64,000 nt of DNA from Bicyclus anynana (taxonomy: Eukaryota; Arthropoda; Insecta; Lepidoptera; Nymphalidae): contig NC_069090.1 of assembly GCF_947172395.1 (NCBI RefSeq), positions 5,776,291 through 5,840,290 on the forward strand, written 5' to 3'. The notes under the pieces were generated by a model that saw only the letters and a list, made by a program, of their open reading frames with translations, did no database searches and was not told where the DNA came from. The translations under genes were made by a program, and so were the position numbers. Positions 55,018-64,000 of the stretch are shown here, piece by piece. Position 1 is the first letter of the stretch; each line of letters starts with the position of its first letter.

Positions 55018-55495
55018 ACTGCGTCCAGACAGGGCTAGTTCGTATCGACTATACGCGTTGATTAATGTTACTTTTTTTTTTTAATTTTGGGGTCCGATTT
55101 ATTACGAATTTTTTATGCAATAATTTTTAAGCCACCTCTCTCTCTCTTTCTCTCTATCTTTACAAAGTTGTTGAAAAAATAACTAGTTGAGTTTATTACT
55201 TGAGCATAATGGATACACCCAGGGTTGAGCTGTTCAATTTTATATTTATAAAATATTCTGACTTGCAGTCTGTACCTTAGAAATCCATATTATAAAAAAA
55301 TGGGATTTTCACAATATGGGTTTCTAAGCCGCCTCCTTCTCTATCTTTACAAACTCGTGTGTATTTACTTGAATTAAATATTTAATAAAAGCAACTCTAC
55401 TGTAAGAGTTGAAAAAATCATCACTAAAATATTTTAAATAGAGTTGAGAAAGTACGACCTGACTTAAAGTAACAATTTTTTTAAATAAATATATT
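55018..55495 (+). terminator. USP32 3' UTR with candidate poly(A) signals
   Basis: AATAAA occurs at about 55384-55389 and 55485-55490 after the stop codon. Which is used is not visible. A CTCTCT run lies near 55136-55155. Confidence 0.45.
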
Positions 55496-56148
55496 AACGC
55501 GTCTAGTTCGCGCGTATTGCATGCGAATTTCGTCCTTCTGGATAAGGTTTCAGTGCGCGGAATTAACTATTGTCGTATGAACACTCAAATGACTAAATAA
55601 CGTTTAGAAGTGCCAGTGACATCTTTGATTGAAGTGAATTGGAAGAAGAAATGTTGCTGTGTTGCTAATCAAACATAGTATTTTCGAATTTGTTACAATT
55701 GTGTTGCCAGCGTGAAACAGAACAAGTATTTATCGTGTCTTATATTATCGCAAAAACAGTGACGTAATCTAGGCTGTCATCATTCCGCCCTCTGGGACAG
55801 GCTCAAAAAGGCTAGAACTCAGAGCTGTAAAGTTCATGAAAAATAATGCGCCCTCTGGATATAAAAAAGTTACATTTTAAAATATTAAATGCATTTAATC
55901 AGGTTGTTCGTGTATCATAACATAAAGCTAGCTGTGTACACTTTCAAGTTAACAAAAGATATGTTTCGCCAAACTTATAGTCTGCTCTGAACACGAGGCA
56001 TTTGGCTGTGCAATGTACTAAATCATAATATTTAAGATCTTTACCGCAATCTCTTTTACTCGGTTAGGCCTATTACGATCCTTCGCTTGGTACCTCGGAC
56101 CTATTATAGAAGGACCTGTATCGCACTCATAGTCACGAACAAAATTGT
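55496..56148. other. intergenic, mostly unrecognised
   Basis: A short string at 55504-55540 (TAGTTCGCGCGTATTGCATG) is shared with the CpG-rich part of intron 14. Otherwise nothing. Confidence 0.4.
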
Positions 56149-56405
56149 CTGTCATTTTCTGAGGAAAACGAGCTTAGATTTGGTATATATCTTATACTAA
56201 ACTAGAGGTTTTTGCCCGTTTTTTACACAATTCAATTACACAAAAAGGTATTTTTACGGAGCTCTTTAACCGACGAACACGATTACAACTATTTAACATT
56301 GATACTATAGAGAAAGTTTTTATAATCGCATTAGATCGTTGATCATATACTTTGACAGAAAAGTAACGTCTAGCGAGGCAGGTCCTATACAATAATTGGT
56401 CTGAG
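56149..56405. repeat. dispersed repeat, inverted copy of 31349-31605
   Basis: High identity over about 250 bp with the reverse complement of 31349-31605. The AGCGAGGCAGGTCC string also recurs at 59737-59750. Confidence 0.75.
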
Positions 56406-59400
56406 CTTAGTACGAACGATTTTTGGGCGGTAAATCCAAAAATTGTTCGTACTCGACTAAAATACTAAAGTAGTCTGTACGGCCTATTAGAGATAGACAG
56501 AGATAGAAGACAAGATGGCGACATTTGATTAGTTTTTGATTTTGTCCACGCGCAAACTTATCGTGCTTTACTGAGTGAGGCTAATATACCTGCGCAGTTC
56601 GCCGTGTTGCTGTCAGTAATACGGTTTTTTATGATGCTTTTATATATCTCATAACGTTTATTTAAAAACGAATTATTTATTTATTCAATGTATACAGGTT
56701 GCTCCAAATTCATAAAATAATAGTTCTATATGTATTTCATATAATTTATATAGTTTTTTAGATTTTTAAACATACGTTGTTAACTTGAGAATGTACACTA
56801 AAACATCAAAATACTCACAACCTTGCTTGTCACCCATCTACCTAGACGCAAAAATATGTATTTTCGATGTGTTCTCATTAGAACAGCATCATGGTTAAAC
56901 TCATATTCATTAGTCATTTGTACACTCTGTTATATACAGTGGCGTGGATTTCATAGCAAATATATAGCAAAATAGGCAAAGATGCCACTGCCTACCCTAA
57001 GGACTTATTATGTGTATGTAGGAGGAATTTTCTATTTTGAATAATCTGTATGTATAGTGCCTGCCCTTGTCAAACACCGAGTGCACGCCACTGGTTGTAA
57101 ATTAAGTGCCAGGATAGTGCCATGTCTCCATTTCCACCTTCAAGTCATTTTGTACCTCAAATGGTACATTATGCCTGCTTTATGTAAATGTCTCAAAAAT
57201 GTATATAATATATAACTTATTTACTCAATTTTAATCTGCATAGTGTTATTATGTTCATAATACATCTACTATATATGCCGACTCAAAACTGATATTATTA
57301 TTATTCTATAAATAATCATTAAAATACTAATTTCATTTGTGTTGAAACAAATTCACTTCTTAAATAAATTGAACAAGTTTCGAACATTATTGATATTTTG
57401 TATTAAAAAAGAAACAGAAATATTTAGAAAAAAATCAATTCATTTAAAGAAATGGTTCTAATGTTCTTAATCATTTTTATAATAAGGCCTAAATAATAAT
57501 GGTAAAATAATATTCTCTAAAATTTTAATTGTAAATAAAATCTCCTTGCCTTATAAATTTCCAGAAAAATATACTTTTATTTAAACTTATGAAAATAACT
57601 TATGAATCCTTATGAAAATAAACTAACTAATATAAAGATGTTTTCTTTTTGAGAATTTTTCTAGAATTTATTTGGATTTCTTTAAATTTGTGATAAATAT
57701 CCCTTCACTCAATCTTTGTTTAATTCATATTTTATCATATAATATTATCAATCAACGGGCATTTTTGTTTTAAAATCAAAAGTAAAATTTTAATTACTTC
57801 TAACAGTTTTGAGGAATTTATTGTTTTATTTCATAACTATTTAATATTTGGCGTAACTTCTAAATATAAATATGAATTTATATAACATTGCCACTTATAC
57901 AAATGTTAGTTATTTTAAAACCCTTAAAAATAGTACTGTCTTTTTAACAAAGGAAAAAGATAGAGTAAATTAATAATTTACACGAATTAGCAACGTTTTG
58001 TCAGATTTTTTTAGTTATTTACGGAGACTGATGTGATAGAATAATATAAAATGTGATGTATGACATTAACTCAAATTTTATTTAAATATTTAAGTAAGTG
58101 ATATAAAAGTTATTAATTTTAATTTTGATGCCCCAGAATAAATATTTGTTGGCAGCAATGCTACCATATTTTCAAAAATGTGCTTTTACTATGTGAGAAA
58201 TTTGATTGGGTACATTATTTTTTTTATAGGCACTAAACCCGTTGAGGAAGAATTACTTTTTCCGTCAAATTTTTTTAAAGCATCCATATAACTATTCTGA
58301 ATGCACAAAATAATTAAATTTTCGAAAATATACACTAGTTTTGCTGCTGACTAATGAACAAATAGGTAACAAGGCATCTATAGAACTTATGTTATCATTA
58401 TTTTTATTACCTATGACATAGCCAATATTATGCTTTTTGAGTTTAGTAGTAAGATGGAGTTCGTTGCAGTGTTCTGCATAGACTTGCTCATCTCAGCATG
58501 TTATTCATATTTTATGTCGTGGGTTGTAAAAAAAAATATTTCACTTAAGTATTTTACTAAATATGTATTTAGTATTTACCTAAGTGGATGCTTAATTTTT
58601 ATAATACGTTATTTTTGTGTAATATATTATTATTTAATTATATTGTAGTAATACCGTTTTAAAATATTCACATTCAATAAATGAGAAGAAAGCGGAAGTC
58701 GAAAGTGATCTTTTATATTGATTAGAATTATTTTATAACTATTTGGGCTTACAAAATGCATATGATTTCTTTAGCATAAGCCTGTTGTTATAAAAACAAC
58801 TAATATGGAATTTTCAGCAATACCATGTTTTTTAAAAATTACTGAAATATTTAAAAACAAACCATTCTCGTTTAAGTTTATATTTCATTGTAAACCCTCA
58901 TTAAAAAAACATATTGTAATAATGCTGTCTATTCAAATTAATAGTGTAACTCTACAATATTTTTCATACAAAATATGCATTTTAAGTTAACAATATTATC
59001 AAGTATCCATATTCTATCTAAAATTAATGATTATAATTTTACTGTTATAAACTTCAATAGTTTAAGTTAATTACCCTGTGCAATAAATATTATTATTTTA
59101 TATAGCCTCGTTTCATTCACGCCTATAAATATAGTCGGAATCATCTTTACGATGTTTCCGAACATAGTGCTATTAAAAAATTTTAGGTGTCAGCGGCGGT
59201 TGACATCAAAAATTTTATAGCGTATGTAACCAAAGAAGAAACTAACTTTAGAAATACTGAACCGCGCTTCAGATTAAGATAAGGTAGGTGTGTTGATAGC
59301 TAAAAGGTGTGCATTTCGAAAAACTGGCGATTTGAGCGTAACGTATTGGAATGGGAGGGTTCCAAATTTACAAAATAAAACCCTTATATTTCTGTTACCA

Positions 59401-59586
59401 TGCCACGAGCGCAGTTAATTTTTTACTTATTTTGAGTGAAATAATCTCCTGAATAGTCGCTCATGTTTTCCGATGATTTCAGTAAGCTTAAGTAATTAAA
59501 ATTGTCTTGGTTGGTCCGCTGAATGCGAAAAAAGTATATAACCATTTATTCTTGCTATCATCTAATCTACCAATTACACTCCTAAT
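56406..59586. other. tail-to-tail intergenic region
   Basis: Extremely AT-rich. Short open frames (58430-58648, 58805-58990) reflect base composition and are not supported as genes. A perfect hairpin near 56410-56455 (GTACGAACGATTTTTGG / CCAAAAATTGTTCGTAC) is visible. Confidence 0.5.
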
Positions 59587-59765
59587 GTTGCGCGCGGGGC
59601 GGAGGGCGTGTAGCGATGAATGAAAAACCCACGACTGATGCACGTCACTTCTCCGCACGCACGATTTAACACCCGCGCAGTCTTTCCGCCCTTCGCCCGC
59701 ATATCATGGGAGTGTTATCAACTAACTTGCCAGACTAGCGAGGCAGGTCCCTGTATAATTTGTCT
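59587..59765. repeat. dispersed repeat related to 50262-50365
   Basis: GGCGTGTAGCGATGAATGAA, GACTGATGCACGTCACTT, then ATATCATGGGAGTGTTATCA and AGACTAGCGAGGCAGGTCC. A rearranged relative of the intron 22 copy. Confidence 0.55.
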
Positions 59766-60229
59766 AAACCTTTAGCCTAACAAAGATTACCATACTATTA
59801 TTATAGCATGACGTAGGTACAGAATTCATTACCTTGTATCATAGAGGAATGCCTTTTATCAATAAAGAAATCCTCGAACTGCAGACAATGAACACTGACC
59901 CTGTGCATTGTTTCAGTAAATCGAGCCTTGGCAAGTTCATTAGTTTTTTCTCTTCGTTACTTTATGGAATCCAGAAGTTTACTTACCTTTCATATACTCG
60001 CTTCATATTAAAGTGGGCGGATAATTGTGCTTCTGAGTATACTTTAACATTAAACAAACTTGAAAAATTGTAGAGGTTCTATGTTCATCTGTATTTTTTG
60101 TTAATATTTCATGGCACACTTCGACGAGTTAACATGAATTTAGATGATTTTCCTTTTCAGATTGAAATTAGGAATTTCATAGTGTTTTTACCTCTATAGG
60201 ACCAGTAGAAAGAAATGAAACCAGGTTTT

Positions 60230-61602
60230 GGACTTTTGAATTTTATTATTAGATTTACACTGTCATTTACAATAAATTTCCATGTAGATGGTAAGGGGCA
60301 TAAATCAATATTGCATAACACTAAGGCTAATTGCATCAGTATTTTTGTGGATAAATTAACAAAATTATATGCAATATTACAAATTCAAATAAAAATAACG
60401 CTAATATCTTACTCGGGCACGCACTCGCTGCACACTGCCATGCCCTCGGAGCATGTGCTACTCGGAGTCGGAACAAACATTGGCCAGATTCAGTTCAACA
60501 TATGTTTAGGTATGAAGATGGAATGTCTTCGAGTGGGCGATACATCGCAAATAAATAATTTTCCAAGTGCATAACCTTAACCTAGCACAACTTTAGAACT
60601 ACCGTTTGTCCTGCAATAATCGTAGAGATGTAGCGCTACAGCGATATTTTCGAGAAACATGCGAAATTAAAAATAAATTAAAATATTATACAAAATCTCT
60701 ATCACAATACTCGTAAGTAATTAAAGCGATTCAAGTGTGAATACTCCAAAGTTGTAATACGAAGCGCGCGCGGCGCGGGCGGCGCGGGCGGCGCTCGCCG
60801 GCTACAGTTATTGCGAGTAACTACATATATCATCTAATAATGTTACCGTTTAAAATATATCAATAAACGATCGAATGTATACAAACGAAGGGCACGCGGA
60901 CGCGGTCGCGTGACTATTTGTGCAGACCGTTCGACGCAGTGACACATACGATACAGAGTAATCTATGACATCCACGTGATACATACACTTGGCTACGTGT
61001 ATACAAAGTAAATACATCGTTACACTTCACTGAACTCGTCGCTGCGGTGCTTGTACTATGCGATTGACGACAGAATTGAATACATTAATTTTACACGCGG
61101 TATAAAATACTTAGAAAATTTACAAGTTCCATCTTAACAGGGTAGAAGGTGGAAGATGGAGTGTATAGCTTCAGCCGATACAGTGGTCTCCAGAGGAGGA
61201 GCTAAGGAGTTAACATTAGAGATCAATTCAAAGTGAACCGTTAAGAAAATACATTCTTAAGAACATACACAGATAAAATGCAATACCAAAGTACTTTTCT
61301 TAAACATTATATATTTTTTTTTTCTCGTAATCGAAAACGAAACATTGAATATATCAAAAGAAGTACATATTTAAAATGTATATTATTACTAGTAGATAAT
61401 TTGACACGATACATAAACGAATGTTTGCTATGTACGTCAGAATGTAACGGCCAATTTACTCAGTGTATGTATGCGAGAGTTACAACTTCCCGGAGGCGAG
61501 TTGAGCTGGAATACCTTTACAACCGGTTGTCATTGAGGGCTGGGTCTTAACATGATACTATAGTTATTTGTTTATTATATTTAAATAGAATGTTAAAAAG
61601 TA
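60230..61602 (-). other. probable 14-3-3 epsilon 3' UTR
   Basis: Sequence downstream of the stop on the minus strand. A minus-strand AATAAA at about 60242-60247 is a candidate poly(A) signal giving a ~1.4 kb 3' UTR. A GCGCGGCGCGGGCGG-rich patch at 60768-60800 is exceptional in this AT-rich DNA. Extent is inferred. Confidence 0.35.
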
Positions 61603-61658
61603 TTACGACACGTCCTGGTCTTCCACATCCTGTGCTTGTTCTTTTTGTTCGGCTTCAC
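61603..61658 (-). CDS. 14-3-3epsilon: 14-3-3 epsilon last coding exon
   Basis: Encodes the acidic tail [18 protein letters not shown] and stop TAA (plus-strand TTA at 61603-61605). Acceptor AG at 61660-61659 on the minus strand after TTTGTATTTC. Confidence 0.93.
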
Positions 61659-62910
61659 CTGAAATACAAATTCTCAATCAGTACCTTGAAGCTAACAAAC
61701 ATTACAAACACGTGAGAATACAGGGAGAAAATATAGCCTATGGCACTCGCAAATAAAGTAGCTTTGTAGTGGTTAAAGAATTTAAATCAACACACAATCT
61801 TTTGCTCTTTATAAAATACCATTTTCTCAAATTTAAGCATTATTTTGACAACCATTTTCGAGATAAACCTAACTTAATGTACTGGTCGAGCAGCGGCCGG
61901 CAATAGTTGTATGAAAATCCATCTCTCGTGTATAGCGGCAAAATAAATTACTACGTAAAATCATATTTATCGTGAATTTAAAAATGGAACGATCTTCTAC
62001 TCCGCAAAATGGCGACCAAAGAGGTGACTCCTGTTGTTATTAGTTGTTCGTCAACTCCGTCATTGGTTTTAAAATAGTATTACAAAAATTAACGGAAGCA
62101 TCTTGTCCCCACCATTGACTTCCCATCAAAACTTTGAAATTCAGAATCACACCTAAGACAAGGCATCTAGGCATTGATGGACTTACGAATGTGTGCCTCG
62201 GCTTCGCCTCGGCCCACTCGTTTATCAATGCCTCGCTTGCCGGCCGCTGCAGTAATGTATTATATCCATTTGCCAGTGGTGGGCATTGAACACAGCCATG
62301 TTTGGTAGACAAGACACTATTTTTTTCTGATTGTGTAAAGTGTCATAGGCTCTTTACTCAGCGGCGTCACCGGGGGCTTGGGCGAGCAGAAGGATCGCAT
62401 AATAGGGCCGAAGGCAGAAGCAGAATAGATGGGCGGAACGACTCTCTAAGGGTGTCTGATTTGACTCGAATCTCAGCTTAGAGTACCACTCTGGAAGATT
62501 GTTTTGGCATGTTCAGTCCGCGTGCCCCCAAGAACGTGAGTCACGTAAGTGAGAAAAGTCCATGTTCAGGTGACGTCAGATATAGGGGACCGCCTTTGCC
62601 AGCGAAGATGCTTGTATTTGTGTTGTCTGGGGAGCATTGTCGGTCGTTATGTCATCGTCAGGATCGTAAAGGAGGAGACACTGCACCAATGGGTTGTCTG
62701 CAAGCAGTAGGGAGTCTCACCAGATTCGCCGTCGCCCTGCATGTCGGAGGTCCAGAGCGTGAGGTTGTCGCGCAGCAGCTGCATGATGAGCGTCGAGTCC
62801 TTGTAGCTCTCCTCCGACAGCGTGTCCAGCTCGGCGATGGCGTCGTCGAACGCCGCCTTCGCCAGCCGGCACGCGCGGTCTGGACTGTTCAGGATTTCGT
62901 AGTAGAATAC
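61603..62910 (-). CDS. 14-3-3epsilon: 14-3-3 epsilon, C-terminal part (gene continues beyond the window)
   Basis: Two exons on the minus strand joined G|GT give 81 residues from [20 protein letters not shown] through [17 protein letters not shown] to QDVEDQDVS. This is the C-terminal third of a 14-3-3 dimeric phosphoserine/threonine-binding adaptor, helices H to I, including the DNLTLW groove residues. The MQGDGE and QDVEDQDVS tail identify the epsilon isoform (Drosophila ends the same way). The upstream ~180 residues lie past position 64000. Convergent with USP32. Confidence 0.95.
61659..62720 (-). other. 14-3-3 epsilon last intron
   Basis: GT donor at 62720-62719 and AG acceptor at 61660-61659 (minus strand). 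Contains repeat R copy 3 and an unclassified open stretch at 62040-62312 with no recognised domain. Confidence 0.8.
62350..62700 (-). repeat. dispersed repeat R, copy 3
   Basis: Reverse complement of 41262-41650: CAGCGGCGTCACCGG, GGCTTGGGCGAGC, GGAACGACTCTCTAAGGGTG, GTCGTTATGTCATCGTCAGG. Extends to within about 20 bp of the 14-3-3 epsilon donor. Confidence 0.65.
62721..62910 (-). CDS. 14-3-3epsilon: 14-3-3 epsilon penultimate coding exon
   Basis: 63 codons plus one base: [46 protein letters not shown]. Minus-strand acceptor CTCCAG ends at 62911; donor GT at 62720. Confidence 0.97.
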
Positions 62911-63788
62911 CTGGAGCAAACAAGTAATGAAAGTTTAGACACGTCATTAACATTTTAACAGCAAAGCCATGTCATCGTTTGGATCGTAAGACGTTTTTGG
63001 GACGCCGCTACTTGAAGTTAGCGTTAAAGTTGGGACTGTATGCATGCCCGTGATTTGTCACAGAAACCGGTTTTGCAATGTTTGGAGCGGCTTAAGGGTC
63101 GTTTTGGTACGGTGGGCAAACACTACACTAGCGTAGGTTAAGATCGGACGGATCGTGGTTTTATAAAGCGTTAGCTTTGAACGGAGGGAAGACTTAACAT
63201 GCCCCTTCTCTTAGCCTTTGTGGTAAGCCCGCCTACAATTTCTATCAAGGTTTGTTCAGATCTGTTCAATTGTGTTTTAAAAGATACTAACCTGTTTTGT
63301 ATAATAGATTTGGAGGAAAACAACATGTTAAAAATCATTTAAATATAAGTATTGACAATTTAATATGTCAGCAAAATAATATTAAATAACCACAAAGTTT
63401 AAGGATATAATAATAAAATACTAATAATACTAAAAAAGAGACAGATTGGATTTGTCTATTTTTGTATCCTTAGTTTATATACAGATTGTCTATGTTTTTT
63501 TTTGTATCTTTAGTTTAAAAATATGTTCTTTCGTAGAATGCAAGCTAGTATTGCAACAGTGAGGCAGACTTTACATGGAAGGAATGTAAAGGTTTCATTG
63601 CTTAGTGACATCAGCCACACTGAGTCATCAGTTTCAGTGTATAGGTGATTAACACCTCTAGTTAACTGCTGTATTATAAGGAGCCTTAAGTCATGTTTTC
63701 CTTGGGCGATTAAGACGTACACAAGTGAGTTGATTATTAATAACTAATTAAATGGATTCAAAGGAATTGTTCCTGAATAAAATAAATT
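62911..63788 (-). other. 14-3-3 epsilon upstream intron
   Basis: No further exon recognised up to the window edge. 63110-63290 (TTTTGGTACGGTGGGCAAAC, TGGTTTTATAAAGCGTTAGC) looks like a LINE-type open stretch but is too decayed to name. Confidence 0.5.
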
Positions 63789-64000
63789 GACGACCTCCGT
63801 GACGCAGTGGTATGCGCGGTTTATTTACAAGACAGAGGTTCTGTGTTCGATCTCCGGCTCGGCCGATTGAGGTTTTCTAAATTAGTCCAGGTCTGGCTGG
63901 TGGGCTTCGGAGGTGGCTAGTTACCACCCTACCGACAAAGACGTACTGTCAAGCGATTTAGCGTTCCGGTATGATGTGTAGAAACCGAAAAGGGGTATGG
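63789..64000 (+). mobile_element. SINE-1, runs off the window edge
   Basis: Head GACCTCCGTGACGCAGTGGT, B box GTTCGATCTCC, body through AGAAACCGAAAAGGGGT; the 3' part is outside the window. Confidence 0.85.

Noticed and set aside
58430..58648. 72-codon membrane-protein-like frame
   Set aside because: Hydrophobicity follows from very AT-rich sequence; no start context, splice or similarity support.
60215..60574. 119-codon plus-strand frame
   Set aside because: Lies in the probable 14-3-3 epsilon 3' UTR on the other strand and has no recognised domain or codon bias.
62509..62958. 149-codon plus-strand frame across the 14-3-3 epsilon exon
   Set aside because: Antisense shadow of the 14-3-3 exon and repeat R.

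Overview
The window is nuclear DNA of an insect, almost certainly a moth or butterfly (Lepidoptera). The genes are intron-rich with canonical GT-AG splice sites. The introns are AT-rich and loaded with tRNA-derived SINEs, short Helitron-like elements (A|TC...CTAG|T borders), RTE-type LINE tails, MITEs and one mariner, a mixture I associate with lepidopteran genomes. The protein ends of the two genes match animal orthologues closely.

About 55 kb is one gene on the + strand: the orthologue of USP32, a membrane-anchored deubiquitinase. I could place 26 coding exons from the ATG at 123 to the TAA at 55015-55017. Every intron phase fits its neighbours and the summed CDS is 5,037 nt (1,678 residues). 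Domain order is a possible N-myristoylation signal (MGVRDS), an EF-hand region with two canonical calcium loops, a DUSP domain, a ubiquitin-like stretch, a USP catalytic domain (Cys782, His1597) with CxxC zinc-ribbon pairs and a long insert, and a C-terminal CVIS CAAX box. The second gene runs convergently on the - strand. Only its last two coding exons are inside the window (62910-62721 and 61658-61603), and they encode the C-terminal third of 14-3-3 epsilon.

Regions: 1-6.5 kb, USP32 exons 1-4. 6.5-27 kb, a 20.5 kb intron 4 lying between the two calcium-loop exons and holding most of the repeats, including a 5 kb segment bounded by a perfect 159-bp inverted repeat. 27-41 kb, exons 5-18. 41-45.4 kb, intron 18 with a 1.9 kb element having ~590-bp terminal inverted repeats. 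45.4-55 kb, exons 19-26, with a mariner carrying an intact transposase ORF in intron 20 and a SINE-associated 62-bp minisatellite in intron 25. 55-61.6 kb, AT-rich tail-to-tail intergenic DNA and probable 3' UTRs. 61.6-64 kb, the 14-3-3 epsilon 3' end.

The most unusual signals are decayed partial copies of USP32 exons beside or near their sources (exon 19 in three tandem copies, exons 10 and 21 partially copied, and an exon 7-like fragment upstream in intron 6), the two large inverted-repeat structures, and a TIR element containing a THAP-like mini-ORF. I did not find a convincing new multi-gene system.
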